Part shown: in pieces, positions 6,578-14,133 of the stretch
How positions within the stretch are numbered: the stretch's first letter is position 1
How the letters are laid out: the number at the start of each line of letters is the position of its first letter
From: Bacillota bacterium
GTDB lineage: Bacteria; Bacillota; Clostridia; Acetivibrionales; DTU013
Reading direction: 5' to 3'
DNA: 18,508 bases
Assembly (NCBI GenBank): GCA_023399355.1
Contig: JAEWQC010000080.1
Span: 1-18,508, forward strand
The notes under the pieces: model-generated
What the model saw: only the letters and a program-made list of their open reading frames with translations
Database searches by the model: none
What the model was told of the DNA's origin: nothing
Program-made: the position numbers and the translations under genes

Positions 6578-7564
6578 ATGCCTGCCAACCCACTAAGCCT
6601 GCTTGACAATGTCAGGCTCTGTAATGGAACACATGGATTGAAAAATTTTTATGCCGACCTGCTGAAAAAAAACAAGCCAAAGGCATTTGAATTGATAAAC
6701 GATCAGTACCTGAAGTTCGGTTCTCTGTATCACCTCAGACACGAATGCTCGAGTCCCCAGGTGCTAAAAGCAATAAATCCGCTATACGGCAAAGTGCTTC
6801 AGCTAACATCGGAGTTATCCGGCTGGGCCGACCGCCATTCAGAAGCGATGATGCGCTCTGACGGAGATAACACGCATGCTGCACTCAGGTGGATGATGAA
6901 GACGGGCTTTGATGAAAATGAACCCGGCAGCGGTTACGATCAGGTGATGGAGCGCACAGCTGCGCTTCTGACAAAAAGCTTTCATGATACGGAGGTTCTG
7001 CCTGAAATAGCAGGGATGATTTTCGAGAGAAACAGAAGCGGCAAGTTGATACATGAACTTGTCTGGGCATTCTTCGAAGCACAGAAGCCGGAAAGTCTCG
7101 CATTAATAGCACAAGGGCTCAATTCCACAGATAGCAGAGATGCGGGGCTCGCAAAAAGACTCCTCTGCTTCATCCCCTGCATTCGGGAAAGCTCAGGCCT
7201 GCCGATGAACGCACTCCACACAAAAGCGATGGCCTGGCTTCAGGAGAACCTCCCCTTTCTTTACTATACGGGTGAAAGCCTCCATTTGAGCGGTCAGCCG
7301 CTGCTTTATGCCGTAGAATGGAATGCAAAATACCTCTGCCATCCTGTATCAGCTGAAAATGGTGAATTGCTATCCATATTGAATCCATATGAAGATGAGT
7401 TGGTGAAGCATTTTGAAGAACTACCGGAAAATACCCGCATGCATCTGGCGGATTTTTCATATCTGCTTTACAGAACAGATTTCAACCAATGGGCCAATTG
7501 GATACAGCTTCCGCTTGTAAGCCAGATCAGTCAGACAGAGCGATATATGGAGGGATTGGCATGA
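6578..7564 (+). CDS. Unknown helical protein, translationally coupled to tgl
   Basis: A 328-residue protein of no family I recognise. It appears soluble and largely alpha-helical, rich in Leu, Ala and Trp, with repeated helix-turn-helix patterns that could be HEAT-like. It has no signal peptide, membrane segment or cluster of metal-binding residues. The start ATG 6578 has GGGAG 8 bases upstream. A TTG start 16 codons earlier is less likely. Its stop overlaps the tgl start by four bases (ATGA at 7561-7564), so the two are translated together. The context suggests a spore-coat or Tgl-related role, for example a substrate, chaperone or recruiter of the transglutaminase. This is inference only. 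Confidence 0.8.
   Translation: MPANPLSLLDNVRLCNGTHGLKNFYADLLKKNKPKAFELINDQYLKFGSLYHLRHECSSPQVLKAINPLYGKVLQLTSELSGWADRHSEAMMRSDGDNTHAALRWMMKTGFDENEPGSGYDQVMERTAALLTKSFHDTEVLPEIAGMIFERNRSGKLIHELVWAFFEAQKPESLALIAQGLNSTDSRDAGLAKRLLCFIPCIRESSGLPMNALHTKAMAWLQENLPFLYYTGESLHLSGQPLLYAVEWNAKYLCHPVSAENGELLSILNPYEDELVKHFEELPENTRMHLADFSYLLYRTDFNQWANWIQLPLVSQISQTERYMEGLA
7549..7555 (+). promoter_or_regulatory. Ribosome binding site of tgl inside the upstream gene
   Basis: GGAGGGA lies 5 bases before ATG 7561 and within the last codons of the preceding gene. It fixes the tgl start and excludes the longer frame beginning at 7489. Confidence 0.75.
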
Positions 7565-8490
7565 TTAAGTGTGCAGGCACCGATGTGGATCCGAAGAAGC
7601 TTTCGGAGAAATACCCCAGGGACAGCATAGAAACCGCAATTATAGATAAACTTTCCAAAAGCAGCAGAACCTATGAATACTCCTCTGAAGACGAACTTTT
7701 CTTTGAAATGGAAATCCGGAAAAATATCATCAATTCAGCTATGGAATTGTACAGGGGCCGATTGGGATTCAGGACCTTCCATGAATCCAAATGCAACGAA
7801 GCCTTTTGGGACCGCAGGGAAGACGGTGGTTTCGATCTGAAAAAGGGGGTTAAGGCTTCGGACGGTATTCGTGATATTTTTAGGAATACCCGGAAATATG
7901 CCACGGAATGTGCCACAGCAATTGTCATCATCTTTTACGCCGCCGTACTTGAATCCTTCTCTGACAATCTGTTCAACACAGCCTTCCCGGAGTTGACGCT
8001 GATGAACTGGATGCAGATGGATGAGCTGATGGGCATTACAACCTATCGGAAACCGGCAGACTTTCTTCCCGGCGACTGCAGGTATTTCAGGAATCCGGAT
8101 GTAAACCCTCTGACGCCGGAATGGCAGGGAGAAAACACTATTGACCTGGGTGACGGCAATTATTATGGTCATGGAATCGGAATAGGAAGTGCTGAAAGGA
8201 TCATTAAGGCGTTGAATGACAACAGGATCGAGGATGCTCAAGCGTCCGCCTACCTTATGGACACCGTAACAAAGCCAAATTTCACAAACCTGTATGAATA
8301 TAAGAAACACGCAGCCGCCGTTACGGTTGCTCCGACGACGCCTGCACCTGCAGTTGTTCCGGCAACGCCAATACCAGCGCCTGCTGCTACCATTGTTCAG
8401 CCTGAACCGGTCCCTGCGCCGCCTGAAACAGCTGAACATCAGCCTTTGGAAGTCCCAATGCCGCAGACTTCACCGGACTCACCCGCATGA
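7561..8490 (+). CDS. tgl: Tgl, protein-glutamine gamma-glutamyltransferase (spore-coat transglutaminase) with a Pro/Ala-rich tail
   Basis: A 309-residue protein whose first 250 residues align by eye with Bacillus subtilis Tgl, which cross-links spore-coat proteins through epsilon-(gamma-glutamyl)lysine bonds. Shared blocks are ECATAIVII (catalytic C117 preceded by E116), GDCRYFRNP, WQGEN (E191) and YGHGIGI (H204), matching Cys116, Glu115, Glu187 and His200 of the Bacillus enzyme. It has no signal peptide, as expected for an enzyme made in the mother cell. Residues 251-309 form an extra low-complexity tail with 17 prolines and many alanines that the Bacillus enzyme lacks. The tail is probably disordered and may tether or space the enzyme in the coat. 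The start ATG 7561 overlaps the upstream stop. The gene is convergent with the 3D-domain gene, 38 bp away, with no obvious terminator between them. Confidence 0.93.
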   Translation: MIKCAGTDVDPKKLSEKYPRDSIETAIIDKLSKSSRTYEYSSEDELFFEMEIRKNIINSAMELYRGRLGFRTFHESKCNEAFWDRREDGGFDLKKGVKASDGIRDIFRNTRKYATECATAIVIIFYAAVLESFSDNLFNTAFPELTLMNWMQMDELMGITTYRKPADFLPGDCRYFRNPDVNPLTPEWQGENTIDLGDGNYYGHGIGIGSAERIIKALNDNRIEDAQASAYLMDTVTKPNFTNLYEYKKHAAAVTVAPTTPAPAVVPATPIPAPAATIVQPEPVPAPPETAEHQPLEVPMPQTSPDSPA

Positions 8491-8528
8491 AAACGATACA
8501 CTGATCTTTGATAATTCCGTTGAGCTGC

Positions 8529-9821
8529 TTATGAGGGGCTTTTCTCCGTATTGTCCAATATGGTCACATCCACGAATCTGACGCCGAATGCCATAGCCTT
8601 ATCATTAATAAAAGTGCTGCCTGTATTGTCCTCTCCGAAGAATATATCGATGGAAGTGCCTTTTATCAATCTTCCTGTATCTTCTGCGATGTATATTCCA
8701 TCAAGACTGCTGTATTCCTCCGGGAAAGTGATCTTGAGCCTGCTGCCCAGCGGGATGACTTCGGGATCGACTGCGACCGTCCTCCCGATTTCAGCCTTTC
8801 TGCCGGTGCTGGTAATACCGTAGTCAGGCTCGCCAGGCAACTTCCCACAGCTTTCCACCGAGAGGTCGTATGCAGTCGCCTTCATCCTGATCTTCCGTTC
8901 ATTTCCTGAGATATTTGAAACGGAGGCAGAATCCTCATTATTTTCAATAGTCTTTCCATAGGGCAAATAGGATGAAATAGCAGCCTCCCCGGCATCATTC
9001 AATCCGAACGATGTATCGTCTGTAATTTTCCCAACCCAGAAGAACGTCATTGCTGCAAGTATAACTGCAGCTGCTGCCAAAGCAGATGATTTTTTCCATT
9101 CACTCGTGAGTTTATTTGAAACAAATTTCTTTCTGCTGAATTCCCGCCTGAATATATCTGAAAAATATGCAAGAACAGCATACGGCTCCGAAGCTTCATC
9201 GGCTCCTGAAACAGGTATAGGAACCGGCATGGCCACCTCCGCTGCTTCCCCTGCTTCCGCCGCCCGCTCTGTCCCTGTTTCTGGCGTAGTTTCCGCTATC
9301 CTCTCAACATCCGCTTCAGCCGTTGCCTTCTCCGGCAAGCCGGACCGTGCTGCAATTGCAATCTCGGCTGCATCAATCATTTCCTTAAAATCCATTTCCG
9401 GTTTAAGCTTCATAAGTTCATGGGATTCCAGCACCACATCGATCAATTGTTCTATGGAAACTTTCCTTGCCAGATTTGCCGAGAGCCAGGCGTCCAATTC
9501 TTCAAAAAAATGTTCTCCGGATTCCTTCAGTTCTATTGCCGCCTGGAATACGTCAGAGCAGTGAATATTAAAAGAAGGCTTGTTTGCAGTATGCTCCAGC
9601 AACAGCCTCTTCATTTTTTTGTACGTTATTTCTTCAAATTTCGGCAAACGCAAATCAACAGCCCTGTTCAGCGCATCAGCCAGTATCACTGCACGCCTTG
9701 TAACGGACACATCGGGGCTTTTACCTGCAATATAACTTTTAAGCCGCACCACCGCATCTGAAGTAATTATGCTGTTGTCTTGAAGTTCCGCAAGAATGCT
9801 GCTCATCATCGCCCTGTTCAT
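8529..9821 (-). CDS. Membrane-anchored 3D-domain protein, probable cell-wall lytic enzyme
   Basis: A 430-residue protein. Residues 1-245 are hydrophilic and predicted cytoplasmic, with a helical start and an Ala/Glu/Pro-rich linker near 160-205. A positively charged stretch is followed by one membrane helix (about 246-264), giving an N-in topology. The outside part ends in a 3D domain (about 312-421) with the three conserved aspartates D352 (AVDP), D381 (EDTG) and D392 (IDIFF). 3D domains (YuiC, YabE/resuscitation-factor type, related to MltA) act as lytic transglycosylases on peptidoglycan. The long cytoplasmic region is unusual and has no recognised fold. The start ATG 9821 has only AGGA close by. 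In-frame ATGs at codons 5 and 6 are possible alternatives. The gene is divergent from spoVB. Confidence 0.82.
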   Translation of the reverse strand: MNRAMMSSILAELQDNSIITSDAVVRLKSYIAGKSPDVSVTRRAVILADALNRAVDLRLPKFEEITYKKMKRLLLEHTANKPSFNIHCSDVFQAAIELKESGEHFFEELDAWLSANLARKVSIEQLIDVVLESHELMKLKPEMDFKEMIDAAEIAIAARSGLPEKATAEADVERIAETTPETGTERAAEAGEAAEVAMPVPIPVSGADEASEPYAVLAYFSDIFRREFSRKKFVSNKLTSEWKKSSALAAAAVILAAMTFFWVGKITDDTSFGLNDAGEAAISSYLPYGKTIENNEDSASVSNISGNERKIRMKATAYDLSVESCGKLPGEPDYGITSTGRKAEIGRTVAVDPEVIPLGSRLKITFPEEYSSLDGIYIAEDTGRLIKGTSIDIFFGEDNTGSTFINDKAMAFGVRFVDVTILDNTEKSPS

Positions 9822-9970
9822 TATCCTGTTTGTATTGCCAAAATATTAAATCACCAGGCCATGTAAATATTCTATAACAAGCTCCGGGTTCATACAACAA
9901 TAGAAACGCAAAATTTTTGCTGTTCATAATAAATAACCCTTGGACGGAATAACTTTTAGTAAATGGAACT

Positions 9971-9974
9971 GGAG
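9971..9974 (+). promoter_or_regulatory. Ribosome binding site deciding the GTG 9985 start of spoVB
   Basis: GGAG lies 10 bases before GTG 9985. The longer frame from TTG 9940 has no such site. Confidence 0.5.
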
Positions 9975-9984
9975 TTTAATCATC

Positions 9985-11490
9985 GTGCACATAGATAAAT
10001 TTTTAAAGGATTCATTCATACTTACCCTGTCAAACATGGTGACCGGCATCATCGCTTTTGTTTTTTCCATCATCCTCTCCCGTGAACTCGGCGCCGAGGG
10101 TCTGGGACTGTATAGTCTCATAATGCCTGTATACGGGTTGCTACTCTGCCTGACTGCAGATGGACTTGTTACAGCCATTTCAAAAATCTCTGCAGTTTAT
10201 TCAAGTAAACGGGACATCACCAATTTAAACAAAACCCTCCATACTGTTTTTATATTCATCCTCCTATGGGTAGTTTCTGTGGCATTACTGGTCTTCCTTT
10301 TCAACACGGCAATAGCACTCCATATCGTTCGCGATGCCAGAGCAGCAGGTGCTCTTGCCGTGCTGGCTCCCGCACTTGTTTTTGTACCGCTGTCCTCCAT
10401 TATCAAGGGATATTTTTACGGTCTTGGAAATTACAAGGTAACGGCATCCGTTGACATCCTGGAAAAGCTGCTGAGGGTTGCAATCCTGACAGGCACGATT
10501 GCAGTTCTTGCCCTGAGCGATGTGAAGAGCACCGTCTCGGCAGCATGTTTCGCACTGGTGGCTGGGGAACTTTTCAGTCTTTTAATACTCTATACCTGTT
10601 ACAGGATACAAAGGAAGAAGCTGACCGGACTGAAATGCAAGCCAAAAACAAGGATACAACTACTTTTCGACGTACTTGTAATCTCCTTGCCACTTTGCGT
10701 GAACGGTATCCTTTCATCCATTCTAAATACGATTTCTACACTGATCCTCCCCCGCAGACTTATTGCTGCGGGCTTTTCCTATTCCGATGCCCTGGCCATG
10801 ATCGGGAAGTTCGGGGGTATGGCTCTCAACATAGCATACCTGCCATTCATCGTAATCGGATCCATGCTCACTGTACTGGTACCCGAATTATCTCTAAGTA
10901 TGAGCAAAAAAGATATCTGGTCTTCAGAAAAAAGGATTGCGCAGGTACTCAAACTCGCTTGTGCCATTGGTGTTTCAACTGCTATTGTCTGCCTGATACT
11001 GCCTGATATGCTGGGGCAGCTATTCTACAAAAGAGAGGATCTTGGAGAGATGATAAAGTTCTCAGCCTTAATATGCCTGTTCACATTTGTGTCCTCACCC
11101 ACCTTCGGTATCCTTAACGCCCTTGGCAGACAGAATGTCCTGCTGAAAAACTCGCTGATTGTATCGTTTGAGAGTCTTGTGCTGATTTTCGTCCTGGCGG
11201 GTATCCCGGGAATGAACATATATGGCTACGGACTTTCCATGATAATCACCTCGCTAACCGCTCTTATAATCAACATTAAAGACATCAGAAAAATATGTGA
11301 AATAAAGATCGGAATGCAGGATATCTTAACAATTATGATGGCGGGCATAGCCGCCTATTTGTTCTCCTTCATCGCCAGCAGGCTGTTTATGGAAGCGGCG
11401 CCGGCATTGAGAGCTGCCATTGTGGTTATGGCAAGTTTCGGTACGGTTTTGGGACTGATTGGTCTTGCCGGTAAATACAGAATAACCTGA
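9985..11490 (+). CDS. spoVB: SpoVB-like polysaccharide/lipid-linked precursor flippase (MOP superfamily)
   Basis: A polytopic membrane protein of 501 residues with about 14 hydrophobic helices. The N terminus (FLKDSFILTLSNMVTGII, then LSRELGAEGLGLYSLIMPVY) is typical of SpoVB and its paralogues, which belong to the MATE/MurJ/Wzx-type MOP exporters and are needed for spore cortex formation or envelope glycan export. The GTG start at 9985 gives the usual SpoVB N terminus. A TTG at 9940 would add 15 residues. Orthology to SpoVB rather than another family member such as YtgP or YkvU is probable but not certain. It lies beside a divergent wall-lytic 3D-domain gene and near tgl. No T-rich terminator follows; a short hairpin near 11493-11513 lacks a T tract. 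Confidence 0.85.
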   Translation: MHIDKFLKDSFILTLSNMVTGIIAFVFSIILSRELGAEGLGLYSLIMPVYGLLLCLTADGLVTAISKISAVYSSKRDITNLNKTLHTVFIFILLWVVSVALLVFLFNTAIALHIVRDARAAGALAVLAPALVFVPLSSIIKGYFYGLGNYKVTASVDILEKLLRVAILTGTIAVLALSDVKSTVSAACFALVAGELFSLLILYTCYRIQRKKLTGLKCKPKTRIQLLFDVLVISLPLCVNGILSSILNTISTLILPRRLIAAGFSYSDALAMIGKFGGMALNIAYLPFIVIGSMLTVLVPELSLSMSKKDIWSSEKRIAQVLKLACAIGVSTAIVCLILPDMLGQLFYKREDLGEMIKFSALICLFTFVSSPTFGILNALGRQNVLLKNSLIVSFESLVLIFVLAGIPGMNIYGYGLSMIITSLTALIINIKDIRKICEIKIGMQDILTIMMAGIAAYLFSFIASRLFMEAAPALRAAIVVMASFGTVLGLIGLAGKYRIT

Positions 11491-11546
11491 GCGTCTGCTC
11501 GGAACCAACAGACAAAAAGCCGTGTGACAGAGTTTCGAGTGAACTT

Positions 11547-14117
11547 CTAGTCTCTATCGACAAGCTTTTCCTGTATTTTCAACTGCAGCACGAAGGTAGC
11601 TCCCATGCCCGTACCGGTACTTTCCGCCCACAGCCTGCCATTCATTTCAGTCATGTAATTGGCGCAGCTATGCAGGCCGAATCCATGGCCATCCATCTTG
11701 GTGGTAAATCCATAAGCAAAAATATCTTCGAGGTGGCCGGATGCTATTCCATTCCCTGAATCCCGGATGTGCAGGAATACTTTGTCACTTTCAACCGTCA
11801 CCGTAAAAGTCAGCTGTCTTTGTTCAACAGGGGTTGAATCCATTGCCTCCACTGCATTTTTTACAATATTGGTCAGTACATGGAACAGTTTTGTACTGTT
11901 TGCCAATACTTTCTCAGTCCTGCCATAATTCCTGACTACTTGTATACCATGCTTTTCAAGCGTAACCTGATGCATCTTCAGAACATCTTCAACAACTGTA
12001 ATCAGATCCAACGCCTTCAAATTTGATTTGATTACGGTATAGCCTTGCTGTGCGGTAATTATTTCATCTATCAAATTGATCCTGTTGGACAATCTCTCTA
12101 CATTCTCCAGAAGTTTTCTGCGGTAATTTTCAAAGACATCGGTGAGTGAAACATAAAACTGCATCAGCATCCTGCCCTTTGGATCAGATGTGATAAATTC
12201 ATCAAGATTGTCAATTTTACTTTCTAAAAGTGTATTTGCCATGATCAGATCATTGATCGTATTATCATCAAGTAATTTTGCCAGCGCATAGGTAGTTATA
12301 TTGACATTGTTGAGGATATTTCCGATATTGTGAAGGATCCCAGTGGAAATATCAGCCATTCCCTTTTTGTGTGCCTGATCCATCAACCTTCTGTGGCTCG
12401 CATCAAGCTTTTCAAAAAGAATGATCCCGTTAAGTGCGGCACTAAGCTGCATTGCAATGATCTGATAGATGCCCATATCCATGTGCGTAGGCTCGAATAG
12501 CACAATTCCGATGAATTCATCTCCATTATGAAGCAAATGTGCCGACAACAAACAGGCGTTGCTTTCCTTCATCAACATTACCAGACTCTCATTCAAACCA
12601 ATCCCGTGATCGATTTCGCACCGTTTTGAACCGCTGTATTTGAACACCAGGCTGTTATCCTTCGTGAGAAACCCATTTCCTTCCTTCCTGAAAAGATAAA
12701 TATAGCAGCTATTGATATTCAGCTTGGGTAAATTGATTTCCAATGAGTCCAGCAAATTTGAAACTGTAAAGTTTGCAATAAGGATCTGGCTGATCTCCTT
12801 AAGCCCCCGTCTGATATTTTTCTGAGCCGCCTCTTCCCTGAACGAAGCATTTGCAAGTTTGTTTTGCAGCATCACCTGTACCTGCAGGAAAATATCTTCA
12901 GCCCAGACCAGCTTATCGGCAGCATCCTCTGCATAAGGTAAAAAATATGGCAGCAGGTGTTTTCTTAATATGGCAGCAATCGTACTGATCCCATTGTTCC
13001 TGCTCTTACTGTTTATTTTACGGAACAGACACTCGATTTCACTCAGAAATGAATTGTTTTCACCTTGCTGGAAATCGTGCCTGAAGTTCTTCATTAATTC
13101 GTCAATTTCCGAATGTCTGACTCCCGTATCCTCGGCAATCCTGTGGAGGATACCGTTATATTCCTCCTCACTGAGCTCTCCGAAGCATTTGGAGGCCGAT
13201 TGAAGACTGCCGTTCGCGGAAGATTTCACCGAATCCGGTATGCAGCCGCAGGAGCCTCTGTAAATGACCCTGCCGGGAATATTTGTGATCAGCGGTACCT
13301 GTTCCCCCCTCAGTTGCTTGTACATGGTCTCACAAGCAAAATATCCAAGCTCTTCCCATGGAAAATAGATGGTAGTGAAAGCCGGAGAGGAGAACTTTCC
13401 GGACTCACCGTCCTCGTAGCTTGTAAGTGCGACATCTTCGGGAATCCGGATGTCTCTTCTTCTTAATTCATTAAATATGGCATAGGCCTCATCACTGAAG
13501 AGCGAGACAACTGCATCCAATTCAGCATGCCTTTCATCCAACAGAATCTGTACTGCTCTTACCCCTCTGTCATAAAAATCAAGGTTCTGCAAAACCGACT
13601 CTTCAACATAAAGCTGAGGGTTATAAATACCGTGCATTTTCATGGTTCCGATATAACAATCCGCACGCGGATCATGCCAGCACGGCGCAATGAAAGCAAT
13701 ATTTTTACAATGATGCACCTGGATCAGGTGCAGTAAGATTTCCCTTACATAATCCTCGCCAGGGAAATAGGCACTTGGTACTCCCTTGTTTTCAAGGCCC
13801 AGGCTGAAAAGAGGCAAGTCCGTGAATACATCCCTGAAGTCCCTGTCAGACAACGATCTTGCCCATCCGAGGTATATCAGCCCATCCAGTTTGAACTGCT
13901 TTATACAGTCAAGGGTCACATTTTCATGGGATTCATTTTTAACAATGATATGTCCTGTAAAATGACTGAAGCGTATAATATCTACGCCGAATTTCAGGGC
14001 AGCTCTGCAAATACCGTTCATAATCTGATTATGATAGTCATAGTAGGTATTTTCATCAAGAAATCCGACTGTAAACCTACCTCCCGATTCAACTGCCTTT
14101 TTTAACTGTTCACTCAC
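11547..14117 (-). CDS. Soluble histidine kinase with LacI/GalR-type ligand-binding sensor domain (second paralogue)
   Basis: An 856-residue protein. Residues 10-290 are a type-1 periplasmic-binding-protein fold as in LacI/GalR regulators (GFLDENTYYDYHNQIMNGI start, ALTSYEDGE core, SCGC near 290). There is no DNA-binding domain, signal peptide or membrane helix, so sensing is cytosolic. A helical linker (about 295-430) and a GAF-like region (about 430-570) follow. The kinase core has H596 in LHNIGNILN, the N-box with N754, D786 in DSGNGI, and GHGFGL near 810. The start is GTG 14117 with GGGGGAG 6 bases upstream, leaving 16 bp from the upstream stop. ATG 14210 would overlap the upstream gene by 77 bases and has no good site. 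Its ligand is unknown. It is a tandem paralogue of the preceding gene. Confidence 0.88.
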   Translation of the reverse strand: MSEQLKKAVESGGRFTVGFLDENTYYDYHNQIMNGICRAALKFGVDIIRFSHFTGHIIVKNESHENVTLDCIKQFKLDGLIYLGWARSLSDRDFRDVFTDLPLFSLGLENKGVPSAYFPGEDYVREILLHLIQVHHCKNIAFIAPCWHDPRADCYIGTMKMHGIYNPQLYVEESVLQNLDFYDRGVRAVQILLDERHAELDAVVSLFSDEAYAIFNELRRRDIRIPEDVALTSYEDGESGKFSSPAFTTIYFPWEELGYFACETMYKQLRGEQVPLITNIPGRVIYRGSCGCIPDSVKSSANGSLQSASKCFGELSEEEYNGILHRIAEDTGVRHSEIDELMKNFRHDFQQGENNSFLSEIECLFRKINSKSRNNGISTIAAILRKHLLPYFLPYAEDAADKLVWAEDIFLQVQVMLQNKLANASFREEAAQKNIRRGLKEISQILIANFTVSNLLDSLEINLPKLNINSCYIYLFRKEGNGFLTKDNSLVFKYSGSKRCEIDHGIGLNESLVMLMKESNACLLSAHLLHNGDEFIGIVLFEPTHMDMGIYQIIAMQLSAALNGIILFEKLDASHRRLMDQAHKKGMADISTGILHNIGNILNNVNITTYALAKLLDDNTINDLIMANTLLESKIDNLDEFITSDPKGRMLMQFYVSLTDVFENYRRKLLENVERLSNRINLIDEIITAQQGYTVIKSNLKALDLITVVEDVLKMHQVTLEKHGIQVVRNYGRTEKVLANSTKLFHVLTNIVKNAVEAMDSTPVEQRQLTFTVTVESDKVFLHIRDSGNGIASGHLEDIFAYGFTTKMDGHGFGLHSCANYMTEMNGRLWAESTGTGMGATFVLQLKIQEKLVDRD

Positions 14118-14123
14118 TTTGAA

Positions 14124-14130
14124 CTCCCCC
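14124..14130 (-). promoter_or_regulatory. Ribosome binding site deciding the GTG 14117 start
   Basis: On the minus strand GGGGGAG ends 6 bases before GTG 14117, just beyond the upstream stop codon (14134-14136). It resolves the apparent 77-nt gene overlap. Confidence 0.8.
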
Positions 14131-14133
14131 AAA

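Noticed and set aside
7489..7560. Longer start for tgl at 7489
   Set aside because: The extension overlaps the upstream gene and does not match Tgl. ATG 7561 has GGAGGGA and the family N terminus.
7735..8439. 234-codon minus-strand frame rich in Arg opposite tgl
   Set aside because: It is the antisense of tgl; its Arg-rich N terminus is only the complement of the Pro/Ala-rich tail. Tgl has clear homology and a ribosome binding site.
9890..9945. Possible sporulation sigma-factor promoter upstream of spoVB (CATACAAC-like box)
   Set aside because: The -10-like box has no -35 partner at the spacing required for sigma-E or sigma-K, so it is not supported.
11493..11513. GTCTG/CAGAC hairpin between spoVB and the kinase gene
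   Set aside because: The stem is only 5 bp and is followed by As on the plus strand; there is no T tract on either strand.
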